Assembly (NCBI GenBank): GCA_963782605.1
Contig: CAWAKK010000001.1
Span: 310,001 to 374,000 of the forward strand
DNA: 64,000 nucleotides
Direction of reading: 5' to 3'
From: JBDTSW01 sp963782605
Lineage (GTDB): Bacteria > Actinomycetota > Thermoleophilia > Solirubrobacterales > 70-9
Shown here: positions 7,554 to 15,904 of the stretch, piece after piece
Layout of the letters: the number at the start of each line of letters is the position of its first letter
How positions within the stretch are numbered: the first letter of the stretch is position 1
Made by a program: the position numbers and the translations under genes
The notes under the pieces: generated by a model
The model's input: only the letters and a program-made list of their open reading frames with translations
Told to the model about the DNA's origin: nothing
Databases searched by the model: none

Positions 7554-8369
7554 GTGAGCGTCATCGAGGCCATCGTCCTCGGCCTCGTCCAGGGGCTGAC
7601 GGAGTTCCTGCCGATCTCCTCCAGCGGCCACCTCCGGATCGTGCCCGCCTTGTTGGGCTGGGAGGACCCGGGCGCGGCGTTCACCGCGGTGATCCAGCTT
7701 GGGACGATGGCCGCGGTGCTCGTCTATTTCCGGCGTGACCTGTGGCGCATCGCCATGGCGTGGGCCCACGAGTTCGGCCGGCCGCTACGTGAGCTGAGCC
7801 ACGAGGCGAAGCTGGGTTGGTTCATTCTCCTCGGCACGATCCCGATCTCGATCTTCGGGGTGGTGTTCGCCGACGAGATCGAGTCCGGGGCGCGCGACCT
7901 CTACCTGATCGGCTCCGCGCTGATCCTGTTCTCGTTCGTGATGCTGGCGGCCGAGTGGGTGGGCTCGAAGCAACGGCAGCTCGACGAGATGAATCGACAC
8001 GACGGGATCTTCATCGGCTTCGCCCAGGCGCTCGCCCTCATCCCGGGCGTCTCGCGGTCGGGAGCGACGATCTCGGCGGGGCTCCTGCGCGGCTTCGATC
8101 GAGCGGCCGCCGCCCGCTACTCGTTTCTCCTGTCGGTTCCTGCGGTGGTCCTCTCGGGGCTGTTCGAGCTGCGCGATATCGGCGGCCCCGAGGCCGCCTC
8201 GGTGGAAAGCACGGTGATCGCCACCATCGCCGCCTTCGTATCCGGGTACGCCGCGATCGCATGGCTCCTGCGCTATCTCACAAACCACACGCTCGGCATC
8301 TTCATCGCCTACCGGATCCCGCTCGGCATCGCGGTCATCGCCCTGGCGGCCACCGGTGCGATCAGCTGA
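7554..8369 (+). CDS. uppP: undecaprenyl-diphosphatase (UppP/BacA)
   Basis: The 271-residue integral membrane enzyme dephosphorylates undecaprenyl diphosphate to recycle the lipid carrier of cell-wall synthesis. The two catalytic signature motifs are present: EFLPISSSGH at residues 17-26 and GVSRSGAT at 165-172. Seven to eight hydrophobic segments are visible and the length is typical. The start is GTG 7554. BacA-family enzymes also give resistance to bacitracin. The gene is followed 39 bases later by a small membrane protein in the same direction. Confidence 0.95.
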   Translation: MSVIEAIVLGLVQGLTEFLPISSSGHLRIVPALLGWEDPGAAFTAVIQLGTMAAVLVYFRRDLWRIAMAWAHEFGRPLRELSHEAKLGWFILLGTIPISIFGVVFADEIESGARDLYLIGSALILFSFVMLAAEWVGSKQRQLDEMNRHDGIFIGFAQALALIPGVSRSGATISAGLLRGFDRAAAARYSFLLSVPAVVLSGLFELRDIGGPEAASVESTVIATIAAFVSGYAAIAWLLRYLTNHTLGIFIAYRIPLGIAVIALAATGAIS

Positions 8370-8408
8370 CGGCCGGAAAATGAGGGACCGTCCGCGCGTT
8401 GGGCGTCG

Positions 8409-8693
8409 ATGGACGGGAGGTCCATTAGAGTTGTGTGGGTGACCGCCGCCCGCAGGATTCTGATCGTCCTCACGCTCGCGCTCGCCACGCTGCTCCTCGC
8501 CGCCCCCGGGGCCATGGCCGCGGACGGCGTCGGGCTCTGGGGCCGCACGGACGACAAGGTCGTCACGTTCTTCGCCTTCGGGGTGATGATCTTCTTCACC
8601 GTCCTCGTCATCGCCCTCTCGCTCGTCCAGGGGCGCCTGGAGACGCGCAAGGAGCGCATGCGCGAGGAGCTCGAGCGGTTGCGCCGGCCTTAG
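8409..8693 (+). CDS. small membrane protein with signal peptide, unknown function
   Basis: The 94-residue product has a signal-peptide-like N-terminus (hydrophobic residues about 15-33, possible cleavage after AMA), a short polar segment (DGVGLWGRTDDK), one strong transmembrane helix (about 54-71) and a charged, probably helical tail (RLETRKERMREELERL). I do not recognise a family. GTG starts a few codons downstream are also possible. It probably shares a transcript with uppP, which would place it at the envelope, but its role is unknown. Confidence 0.65.
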   Translation: MDGRSIRVVWVTAARRILIVLTLALATLLLAAPGAMAADGVGLWGRTDDKVVTFFAFGVMIFFTVLVIALSLVQGRLETRKERMREELERLRRP

Positions 8694-8741
8694 GGCGGGC
8701 GCGCAGCGCCACGAGGCGCGACAAACAACAACTGGCAACCC

Positions 8742-10523
8742 CTACGCCGCCAGCGCGCCGATCACCTCCTGCCACCAGGCGCGCTCGGCGTCGTCGTCAC
8801 GAAGCGCGAGGCGGCGGCGGGCGTGGGCCTGTAGCTGTGCCGCGCTGCCCACGGCGAGCAGGGGGCCCGAGACCGCGTAGCGTCCATCCTCGAGCGCCAC
8901 GAGCGCGCCCGGGACGTCGTGGCGGGAGCGAAGGTGCTCGGTGACCGCTACTCCAGCGACCTTGCGGGGGCGGGCCGGGTCGCCGTCGGCCTGCTCCCAG
9001 CGGCGCACGGTGTGGACGGGCATGCCGCCGCGGAGCTTCGGACGACGGCGCGGCGGGGGGCCGACCGGGCCCTCGTGCCAGCGCTCGAGCATCTCCTCGA
9101 GGTCGGCGGCAGCCTCCTGGCTCACGACGATGTGGAGCGAGTCACCCGCCTCGATGCGAGTCGACCCGCGCGGCGGCAGCGCCCGGTCCCCCCGTACCAG
9201 CACGTTCACGAGGGCATCGCGCGGGAGCCCGAGGTCGCGAACACGCGCGCCGACGGCGGCGTCGTCGGCGGCCACCGGGTATTCGACCACCTCGGCGCCC
9301 AGCGCCCGGATCGTGCCCGTCTCGGCGAGCGGCCTCGGCAGCGCAGGATGGCTGGAGGTAACCCCGAGCCTGCGGGCGAGCGGCTCGATCGTGAGACCCT
9401 GCACGAGCGTCGAGAGCAGGATCGCGAAGAACACGATGTTGAAGATGTCGGTGCCCTCGCCCACGCCCGCGATTACGGGAAAGGTGGCGAAGACGACCGG
9501 GATCGCTCCCCGCAGGCCAGCCCAGCCAAGCACCGTCCGCTCGCCCCACGAATAGCCCTGCCCCACCGTCACCAGGTAAGTCGCGAGCGGCCTCGCAACA
9601 ACCGCGAGGACGACGGCCAGGACGATTCCCTCAATCGCCACATCACCGAGCTGCGAGGGAAACACGAGCAGGCCCAGCATCAGGAACATCGAGAGCTGGG
9701 CCACCCAGGCGAGCCCCTCGTGGAAGGTGACGATGGAGCGCTTGGCCGGGATCCGGGCCGAGCCGATCACGAGCCCGGCCAGGTAAACGGCGAGGAGCCC
9801 TGATCCGTGCAGCGCATCGGCCGCACCGTAGGCGAGCGCGGCCACGGTGATCGAGGCAACCGGATAGAGCCCCGGCGCGGCGAACCGCAGCCGCTTGAAG
9901 GCGATCAGCGAAACGCGTGCGATCAGCAGGCCCACTACGAGGCCGATTCCAAGCTCCGCCGCGAGCAAGCCCAGCATGTCGGCAGCGCCGTAGTCCGGCT
10001 TCTGGATCCAGTCGATGAACCCGATCACGAGCAGCGCGGCGACCGGATCGTTGAAGCCCGCCTCGCCCTCCAGCGTTCGAGCGAGTCGGCGGCGCAGAGT
10101 CGAGCCACGCAACACGGCGAATACGGCCGCGGCGTCGGTCGACGCCACGATCGAGCCCAGCAGCAGGCCCTCGAGGGTGGAGAGATCGAGGAGCCATGCA
10201 GCGACAAGTCCGGTAAGCACGGCAGTGGCGAACGTTCCTGCGAGCGCCAGCAGCACGGCGGGGCGCAGGACCGGCCGGATCTCGGCGAAACCCGCCGCGA
10301 GCCCACCTTCGAACAAGATCAGGGCAAGAGCGACGAGCCCGGCGTCTCGCGCGAGCTCGTAGTCGGCGAAATCGACCAGGCCCACGCCATCGGAGCCGAC
10401 GATCATGCCCACTGCGAGGAAGAGGACGAGACCGGGTACGCGGATCCGGGCGGCTACGAAGGAGGCCAGCAGGGCGAACGCCAGCAGCGCGCCCGCGATC
10501 AGGACCTCGTGGCCTTCGCTCAT
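8742..10523 (-). CDS. CPA1-type potassium/proton (cation/proton) antiporter with RCK_C domain
   Basis: The 593-residue protein has a membrane domain of about 12 segments (residues 5-385) with the CPA features GFNDPVAALLV (the Asn-Asp pair of the antiport site) and GLRGAIPVVFA. A TrkA-C (RCK_C) domain follows at about 400-480, then a further 100-residue cytoplasmic tail. The architecture matches the NhaP2/CvrA potassium/proton antiporter group, which exchanges cytoplasmic potassium (or sodium) for protons; the ion cannot be decided from sequence. It is convergent with the small membrane protein gene and its start lies 109 bases from the divergent enoyl-CoA hydratase gene. Confidence 0.9.
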   Translation of the reverse strand: MSEGHEVLIAGALLAFALLASFVAARIRVPGLVLFLAVGMIVGSDGVGLVDFADYELARDAGLVALALILFEGGLAAGFAEIRPVLRPAVLLALAGTFATAVLTGLVAAWLLDLSTLEGLLLGSIVASTDAAAVFAVLRGSTLRRRLARTLEGEAGFNDPVAALLVIGFIDWIQKPDYGAADMLGLLAAELGIGLVVGLLIARVSLIAFKRLRFAAPGLYPVASITVAALAYGAADALHGSGLLAVYLAGLVIGSARIPAKRSIVTFHEGLAWVAQLSMFLMLGLLVFPSQLGDVAIEGIVLAVVLAVVARPLATYLVTVGQGYSWGERTVLGWAGLRGAIPVVFATFPVIAGVGEGTDIFNIVFFAILLSTLVQGLTIEPLARRLGVTSSHPALPRPLAETGTIRALGAEVVEYPVAADDAAVGARVRDLGLPRDALVNVLVRGDRALPPRGSTRIEAGDSLHIVVSQEAAADLEEMLERWHEGPVGPPPRRRPKLRGGMPVHTVRRWEQADGDPARPRKVAGVAVTEHLRSRHDVPGALVALEDGRYAVSGPLLAVGSAAQLQAHARRRLALRDDDAERAWWQEVIGALAA

Positions 10524-10632
10524 CGGCCAACCATGTCAGGCGGCGCCGGTTCGGCGCGCGGTCATTCCCACGCTCGTCGGGGTCGGGCTGGTCGGGTGCT
10601 CGAACCTCGCGGTGCGGTCGTAGAGTCCGGTC

Positions 10633-11441
10633 ATGGCGAACACGAGCTACGAGCGCTCCGGCGCGGCCGCGGTGCTCACGATCACCCGGCCGGAGCGTCG
10701 CAACGCGGTCGACGCCTCCACGGCAGCGGAGCTCCTGGAGAGTTACCGGCGGTTCGAGGCCGACGACGACGCACGCGTTCTCATCGTCACCGGCGAGGGA
10801 CCCGAGGCCTTCTGTGCAGGGGCCGACCTGAAGGCGGTTGCCGAGCGGGGGGCTGCCTTCGAGGGAGAGGATCCGAGGGCGGAGGTCGACACGTGGCTGG
10901 ACGAGCTGCCCCACGGCCCGATGGGCTTCACGCGCATCGACCGCCACGAAGCCGACGATCGCGGCGATCTCGGGCTGGTGTCTCGCCGGCGGCCTCGAGG
11001 TGGCGCTGTGGTGCGACCTGCGGATCGCGACGAGCACCGCGCGCCTCGGCTACCCCGAGCGCCGCTGGGGGGTCCCGCTGATCGACGGCGGCACGCAGCG
11101 GCTGCCGCTGGTGGTCGGGATGGGTCGCGCGCTCGAGTTGATCCTCACCGGGCGCATCGTCGAGGCCGACGAGGCGCTGGAGTGGGGACTCGTAAACGAG
11201 GTCGTCGGCGAGCGCGAGCACCTCACCAGGGCCCTCGCAGATCGCAGAGAAGCTGTCCCGCTATCCGCAGACGACGATGCTCTCCGATCGGCAGGCGGCC
11301 ATCGAGGGGACCGGGCTGCCGCTGCGGGAGGGGATGGCACTCGAGGAGCGACTCGGCCGCGACTCCGTGATCACCGGCGTGCTTGGCGCTGCCCGCTTCG
11401 CGGAGGGCGAGGGACGCGGCGGCGCCGGCACGGGCGCGTAG
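10633..11441 (+). pseudogene. enoyl-CoA hydratase/isomerase, two frame shifts
   Basis: Similarity to crotonases runs through three frames. Frame one (from ATG 10633) gives the N-terminus and the oxyanion-hole segment FCAGADLKA. Around 10945 it must shift to continue as TKPTIAAISGWCLAGG and onward through the typical YPERRWGVPLIDGG region. Around 11232 a second shift is needed to read AEKLSRYPQTTML and reach the stop at 11439-11441. Each shift corresponds to one extra base. The reconstructed protein is about 269 residues, normal for the family, with no other internal stop. It is therefore either a recent pseudogene or, more likely, an intact gene with two sequence errors. Confidence 0.8.
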
Positions 11442-11517
11442 CGATGAGTTTCGTGGGAGGCCGCGGTCTCCCCACTAGTCAAACGAGGCGCCCGCAGCGG
11501 CGCGGATAGGAGGTTCC

Positions 11518-11895
11518 ATGGGCCAGCCAGTAGTTCACTTCGAGGTCATCGGGAAGGATGGGGACCGGCTCCAGCGCTACTACTCGGAGATGTTCGGGTG
11601 GGAGATCAACACCGACAACCCGGTCGGGTACGGGCTCGTCGACCGCGAGCAGAACCTCGGTGACGACGGCATCGGAATCGGCGGCGGGATCATGGGCGTC
11701 GCTGAGGTCGAGCCCTATTCGACGTTCTACGTCGCGGTGCCCGACGTCGAAGCGGCGCTGAAGAACGCCGAGGAGCTCGGTGGCTCTCGCAAGATGGGGC
11801 CCATGAAGCCCATGGAGGGCGTCGAGGTGGGGCTCTTCGAGGACCCGGAGGGCAACCTGGTCGGCGTGGTGAACGGGGACGGGTCGGCGAGCTAG
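11518..11895 (+). CDS. VOC (glyoxalase/bleomycin-resistance) family protein
   Basis: This 125-residue single-domain member of the vicinal oxygen chelate superfamily has the paired beta-alpha-beta-beta-beta pattern, a metal-ligand-like His near the start (VVHFEVIG) and the terminal FEDPEGNLVGVV motif. It starts at ATG 11518 with a perfect AGGAGG at 11508-11513. It resembles the actinobacterial 'extradiol-type VOC' proteins whose substrate is unknown. Its TAG stop shares the CTAG tetranucleotide with the stop of the convergent HD-domain gene. Confidence 0.88.
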   Translation: MGQPVVHFEVIGKDGDRLQRYYSEMFGWEINTDNPVGYGLVDREQNLGDDGIGIGGGIMGVAEVEPYSTFYVAVPDVEAALKNAEELGGSRKMGPMKPMEGVEVGLFEDPEGNLVGVVNGDGSAS

Positions 11896-12776
11896 GGCTC
11901 TTCCCCGCCGATACGAAACTCCGACAAGAGGCGCTTCTCGGTCTCGCCCTCAACAACGGCGAGGACCTCGACGTGCTCCTCGAGCGGGGTGCCGCGGAGC
12001 TTCGTCGCGAGGAGGTCGTCGACCTGGAAGATGCCCGCCGAGTTGTTCATCGTGATCTCGATGCGCACCGCCCGCTCCGTCCCGGCCGAGATCGTCACTT
12101 GATCGACCGCGGCGGCCGAGATCGAGTGGATCCCCATGCGCCCCGACTCGACGGGTAGCCGGGTACGGCCCTGCGCCATGTCGAGTGCGTCGGCCACGCG
12201 CACCACGCCCGCCTCGAGCGTGTAGGGCTCGCCCCGACGTCGGTGGCCCGTGATCGCATGCAGTGCCTCCGAGACGACAACGGTGCGATCGGGCTCCGAG
12301 TAGATGTCCGCCAGCAGGGCCCGCAGCTTCGGCTCGGCCAGGAAGAGGCTGAAGGACTCGTGGTCGGCACGGTGGATCGACATGCCGATGTCGTGAAGAA
12401 GCGCGCCGCACGCCACCACGACCTCGGCATCGCGCTCCCGCATCCCATGGTCGGAGACCATCGCGGGCTCGATCCCCGCCTTCGAGAGCAGACGGAAGAG
12501 GCGCAGGGCGATGTTGAGGACGATCTGGACGTGGACCCAGGAGTGGTCGGACATGCCGAGGCGCTCCGAGGTGACCTGCGCCATGTGCCACCAGGCGCGG
12601 ATCTGCTCGTCCGAGTTGACCTGCGCCAGCAGCGCCTCGAGCTTGCGGTTTCCGCGGGTGGGCGCCTTGACGGCCGCGTTCGCGATCGCCTCCGAGGGCG
12701 AACGTCCCAGCTCGCCGGGACCCAGCGCCGGCTCGGAGTCGGCCGCCTCACGGGCCTCTTCGTCTTCCTCAGCCAC
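11892..12776 (-). CDS. HD-domain phosphohydrolase-like protein
   Basis: From the likely GTG start at 12776 the protein is 294 residues. The HD metal-binding pattern is visible: His82 (WVHVQIV), His-Asp at 128-129 in GALLHDIGMSIH, and a later Asp in RVADALDMAQG. This is the metal-dependent phosphohydrolase superfamily, which includes nucleotide and cyclic-dinucleotide hydrolases. The C-terminal third looks like a separate alpha/beta domain. The open frame continues to 12890, but that extension is Gly/His-rich and non-conserved in appearance. It is convergent with the VOC gene (shared CTAG stop) and divergent from a small Cys-rich ORF. The substrate is unknown. Confidence 0.82.
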   Translation of the reverse strand: MAEEDEEAREAADSEPALGPGELGRSPSEAIANAAVKAPTRGNRKLEALLAQVNSDEQIRAWWHMAQVTSERLGMSDHSWVHVQIVLNIALRLFRLLSKAGIEPAMVSDHGMRERDAEVVVACGALLHDIGMSIHRADHESFSLFLAEPKLRALLADIYSEPDRTVVVSEALHAITGHRRRGEPYTLEAGVVRVADALDMAQGRTRLPVESGRMGIHSISAAAVDQVTISAGTERAVRIEITMNNSAGIFQVDDLLATKLRGTPLEEHVEVLAVVEGETEKRLLSEFRIGGEEP

Positions 12777-12888
12777 GGGCCCAGTCTCCCATGTGCCTCC
12801 GCCGACCCGCGCCCCTGGAGCGGTTTTTCCGCCCCCGCCGTGGCTACTGTGAGCGGCGCTGCCCCGCATGACGACCAGGAGATGGGTC

Positions 12889-13065
12889 ATGTCCCCTTGT
12901 CCTCACACCGGTATCGCGCGCCCTGAATGCAGTTGCTCCGAGTGTCTGAGTGAGCAGATCCGGCAGTTTCGGCCGGCGCTGTTGGAGGCCGACCCGCTGG
13001 GTGAGATCCGAGTGAGTCGGGCCTCGGACGCCGAGCCCCAGATACGCCGACGCCGACGCCCTTAA
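12889..13065 (+). CDS. small Cys/His protein, possible zinc-binding peptide
   Basis: The 58-residue ORF has AGGAG at 12877-12881 placed correctly before ATG 12889. The N-terminal part shows a C-x-H then C-x-C-x2-C arrangement (CPHTGIARPECSCSEC), which looks like a compact metal site. The C-terminus is highly basic (RRRRR). I know of no family for it. The ribosome binding site and the clustered cysteines favour a real gene, but its length leaves doubt. Confidence 0.45.
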   Translation: MSPCPHTGIARPECSCSECLSEQIRQFRPALLEADPLGEIRVSRASDAEPQIRRRRRP

Positions 13066-13119
13066 CACGCGGCGGTCGCCTGTGGCGCGCCCTCCCGGCG
13101 CCGCGAATACGATGCGGCG

Positions 13120-13842
13120 GTGCCGGGAGCCCTCTCGATCGAGCGTCGTGACGAGGTCGCCCTCGTCACGCTCGAGCGGCCCGAGAAGCGAAATGCGCTC
13201 TCAACCGAGCTTCGGGTGGACCTCGCCGATGCCTTCGGGGCGCTCTCGGAGGACGACACGGTGGGCTGCGTGGTCCTCACGGGCGCGGGCAATGCCTTCT
13301 GCTCTGGAATGGATACGACCCAGTTCGGAGGAGACCACGCGAACAGGCGTCGCCTGGTCGAGACGAGCACGCTCGCGTTCAAGGCGGTGGGCGGCTGCCC
13401 GCTGCCGGTGGTGGCAGCGGTGAACGGCCCAGCCCTGGCGGGCGGCTTCGCGCTTGCGCTCCTCTGTGACCTGCGGGTGGCGGGCGCTGCGGCGACCTTC
13501 GGCTATCCGGAGCTGCCGCGCGGGATCCCGCCCTCCTACGCGGCCGCACGAGCGGTGCTGCCGGCGACGATCGCCCAGGAGTTGTGCCTTACGGGCCGTG
13601 TGGTCAGGGCTCAGGAGGCGCGGAGGCTGGGGATCGTCCGCGAGATCGCGCGCGGCAACGTGGTGGACCGCTCACTCGAGCTCGCCGCCAGGATCGCCGA
13701 GCTTCCGCGCGCGGCTGTCCTGGAGACGAAACGCCGCACGATGCTCGAACGCAAGCATCTATGGGGCTTTCTGTTCGAGGAGGAGACGCGGGTCTTCACG
13801 CGGGCGCTTTTGGGCTCGGAGGACGTCCGGGAGGCGTCCTGA
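13120..13842 (+). CDS. enoyl-CoA hydratase/isomerase family protein
   Basis: The 240-residue crotonase-fold protein starts at GTG 13120. Oxyanion-hole elements are visible in FCSGMDTTQF and in AVNGPALAGGFALALLCDLR. The segment YPELPRGIPPSYAA replaces the usual second catalytic Glu region, so hydratase activity is not assured and an isomerase or other CoA-ester reaction is possible. It acts in the cytoplasm on CoA thioesters. A second, frame-shifted crotonase lies 1.7 kb upstream on the same strand, but the two are not closely similar. Confidence 0.88.
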   Translation: MPGALSIERRDEVALVTLERPEKRNALSTELRVDLADAFGALSEDDTVGCVVLTGAGNAFCSGMDTTQFGGDHANRRRLVETSTLAFKAVGGCPLPVVAAVNGPALAGGFALALLCDLRVAGAAATFGYPELPRGIPPSYAAARAVLPATIAQELCLTGRVVRAQEARRLGIVREIARGNVVDRSLELAARIAELPRAAVLETKRRTMLERKHLWGFLFEEETRVFTRALLGSEDVREAS

Positions 13843-13896
13843 GCGAGCCCGTCTAAGCCACCGGCGAGAGGGCCGATCGGCAGGCGACGGGGTGCG

Positions 13897-14373
13897 TTAG
13901 GCCCCGCAGAGGGGCCATGGGCTCGAGCCGGCCTGCGAGTAGAGCATCGCGGCTCGCATGTCCTGCTCGGCCTCAGGCGCGGCGGCCGGGTCTCCACTGC
14001 CTCCCATCGACGCCCAGGTGCCCGAGTCGAACTGGTACTTGCCTCGATACGTCCCGTCCGACGAGACCGCCGCGGGATCGCCGCCCGCTTCACAGCTTGC
14101 GATGGCGTCGAGGGTGGACTGGGAGACCCCGAAGCTCTCTGGCGCCGCGAAATCCGGACGCCGTGCCTCGCGCCGCTGCGCACGACGCTCTACGCGCTCT
14201 TGGTGGAGGTCGATCGAGCGCTCGAGTGGCTCCGTCGGGCGCTCGAGAAGTCCGAGCTGGGCGCTCCGGGCGCGGTCGTCCTCACCGTCGGGCGCGGCGA
14301 GCGCCGAGGACGTGCAGGCACCGGCCAGGATGGCGATCGCGACGGTCGTTGTCAGCTTGGTTCGGGTGAGCAT
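13897..14373 (-). CDS. resuscitation-promoting-factor-like muralytic protein (transglycosylase-like)
   Basis: The 158-residue secreted protein has a signal peptide (residues 1-27), a basic and acidic linker rich in Arg/Glu, and a C-terminal Rpf-type lysozyme-fold domain (about 82-158). The catalytic Glu95 sits in ASCEAGG, and Cys94 and Cys156 are placed to form the disulfide known in Rpf domains; GKYQFDSGTW is the typical substrate-cleft motif. Such proteins cleave peptidoglycan glycan strands and stimulate growth or resuscitation. I chose ATG 14373 over a TTG at 14385 because the GGAAGG ribosome site is too close to the TTG. A CRP-type palindrome lies about 100 bases upstream. Confidence 0.9.
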   Translation of the reverse strand: MLTRTKLTTTVAIAILAGACTSSALAAPDGEDDRARSAQLGLLERPTEPLERSIDLHQERVERRAQRREARRPDFAAPESFGVSQSTLDAIASCEAGGDPAAVSSDGTYRGKYQFDSGTWASMGGSGDPAAAPEAEQDMRAAMLYSQAGSSPWPLCGA

Positions 14374-14464
14374 GGCTGTGATCAACCTTCCGTTTGACGG
14401 CGGCCCAGCGCTGGGGCGCGAACCGAGAGCAGCGAAGGAGGGTGGCTGGATTGGAGCGTTTATG

Positions 14465-14480
14465 TGTGACAGCGGTCACA
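14465..14480. promoter_or_regulatory. CRP/FNR-family binding site candidate
   Basis: TGTGACAGCGGTCACA is an exact TGTGA-N6-TCACA palindrome, the consensus of CRP-family regulators, extended by one further pair (G and C) on each side. It sits about 92 bases upstream of the Rpf-like gene and 61 bases upstream of the lipoate ligase-like gene on the other strand. In Mycobacterium tuberculosis the CRP homologue Rv3676 is known to control rpfA through a similar site, which makes the Rpf-like gene the likelier target. Confidence 0.65.
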
Positions 14481-14540
14481 CTCGCAACATTTCGCTCACA
14501 CCCCAGGCGTCCCGCGCAACCCGTCGGCAATGATTGGCCC

Positions 14541-15311
14541 GTGACGAGATCCCGCGTCAACCTGCTTCGCGAGTCGTTTCCCGGCCGGCCGGCGTTCGGC
14601 ACGGCCGTCTCCGATGCGATTCTGCAGCGCGTCGCCGCCGGCGAGCTCCCGCCGACCGCTCGCCTCCACCGCCCGGGCGCCGAGCTCGCGCTCTCAAAGC
14701 AGGACGCCGTCGCGCCCGGATTCGAGGCGGCGGTGGCGGCGGGTCACGCCGCCGGTTTTGCCCCGGTCCTGCGCCTGGCCGGCGGTCGAGCGGCCGCCTT
14801 TCACGAGGGCACGCTGGCGCTCTCGCATGCCAGCCCTGCGAAGACACCCGCCCGCACCACGCATGAGCGCTTCGAGCGAGCAGCAGCGCAGCTCACCTCC
14901 GCGCTGCGAGCCCTGGGCGTCGACGCCCGCGCCGGCGAAGTCCCCCGCGAGTATTGCCCCGGCGCCTGGAGCGTCAACGCCCGTGGGGTCACGAAGCTCG
15001 CCGGGATCGGGCAGCGCCTGATAGCCGGCGGAGCCCACGTCGGTGCCGTCATCGTCGTCTCAGACTCCGAGCGGCTGCGTGACCTGCTCGCGACCGTTTA
15101 CGAGGCGCTTGAGCTCGACCTGGACCCCGACACCGTGGGCAGCGTCGAGGACGAGATCGGGTCGATCGCCCTCGAGGACGTGGAGGAAGCGATCCTCGGA
15201 GCCATGAGCGAGGAGTTCGACCTCATCCCCGCCGAGCTCGACGCGGACACGCTGAGCCGGGCGGCCGCTCTCGAGGACGCTCACCTGGCAGGATCCAGAG
15301 TGTCATCGTGA
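14541..15311 (+). CDS. lipoate-protein ligase A / octanoyltransferase-like protein
   Basis: From GTG 14541 the product is 256 residues of the biotin/lipoate protein ligase fold. The motif RHRPG-like HRPGAELALSKQD (43-55), the Gly/Arg-rich substrate loop VLRLAGGRAAAF (76-87) and the conserved Lys152 in VTKLAGIGQR match the catalytic features of LplA/LipM enzymes, which attach lipoyl or octanoyl groups to carrier domains. The open frame reaches back to 14394, but that part runs through the CRP site and is not ligase-like. The C-terminus carries an acidic 70-residue extension. The stop overlaps the start of the phosphoesterase gene as GTGA. The acyl donor cannot be determined from sequence. Confidence 0.82.
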   Translation: MTRSRVNLLRESFPGRPAFGTAVSDAILQRVAAGELPPTARLHRPGAELALSKQDAVAPGFEAAVAAGHAAGFAPVLRLAGGRAAAFHEGTLALSHASPAKTPARTTHERFERAAAQLTSALRALGVDARAGEVPREYCPGAWSVNARGVTKLAGIGQRLIAGGAHVGAVIVVSDSERLRDLLATVYEALELDLDPDTVGSVEDEIGSIALEDVEEAILGAMSEEFDLIPAELDADTLSRAAALEDAHLAGSRVSS

Positions 15312-15904
15312 AGCTGCTCGCCTTCAGTGATCTCCACTGCGACGCCGAGGCCGCAAGGCGCCTAGTCGAGGCGAGCGCCGATGCCGATGCCGTGATCGCT
15401 GCGGGAGACTTCGCCTCGGTGCACTCGGGGCTGCGCGAGACCGTTTCGATTCTGCGTGCGATCGAGCGACCGACCCTCCTCGTGCCCGGCAACAACGAGA
15501 CCGAGGACGCGCTGCGGTCGGCCTGCGAGGGCTGGTCCGCGGCAACCGTCTTGCACGGAGAGGGCACGCAGATCGACGGTGTCGAATTCTGGGGCCTCGG
15601 AGCCGGAGTCCCCATCACCCCGTGGGACTGGAGCTTCGATTTGGACGAGGAACAGGCGAACGGAATGCTCACCGGGGCGCCCGAAGGCTGCGTGCTCGTG
15701 GTCCATTCGCCGCCCCACGGCCACGTCGACAAGGACAGCTCGGGCCAGCACCTCGGCAGCGAGGCGATCCTGCGGGCGGTCGAGGCAAAGCGCCCTCGCC
15801 TCACGGTCTGCGGACACATCCACGACAGCTGGGGTCAGCGCTCGGAGATCGCCGGCTCTCCGGTCGCGAACCTCGGGCCCGAGGGCGCGACCTTCGACGT
15901 CTAG
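15308..15904 (+). CDS. calcineurin-like metallophosphoesterase
   Basis: The 198-residue protein contains the metallophosphoesterase metal ligands: Asp8 and His10 (FSDLH), Asp34 (AGDF), GNNE at 61-64, a central His (VVHSPPHGH) and GHIH near residue 170. The third block reads GNNE where most relatives have GNHD/E, a conservative variation seen in some YfcE-like proteins. It hydrolyses a phosphomono- or diester that cannot be named. It overlaps the upstream ligase gene by four bases, so the two are probably co-translated. Its TAG stop shares CTAG with the convergent coiled-coil gene. Confidence 0.87.
   Translation: MKLLAFSDLHCDAEAARRLVEASADADAVIAAGDFASVHSGLRETVSILRAIERPTLLVPGNNETEDALRSACEGWSAATVLHGEGTQIDGVEFWGLGAGVPITPWDWSFDLDEEQANGMLTGAPEGCVLVVHSPPHGHVDKDSSGQHLGSEAILRAVEAKRPRLTVCGHIHDSWGQRSEIAGSPVANLGPEGATFDV

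Noticed and set aside
7329..7769. 146-codon minus-strand frame across the regulator-uppP gap
   Set aside because: Acidic/His-rich antisense composition, overlaps the clear uppP gene and the PHO box.
8706..8719. Hairpin GCGCC-ACGA-GGCGC as a terminator between the small membrane protein and the antiporter
   Set aside because: Only five pairs and no T-tract follows on either strand; chance is likely in this GC-rich sequence.
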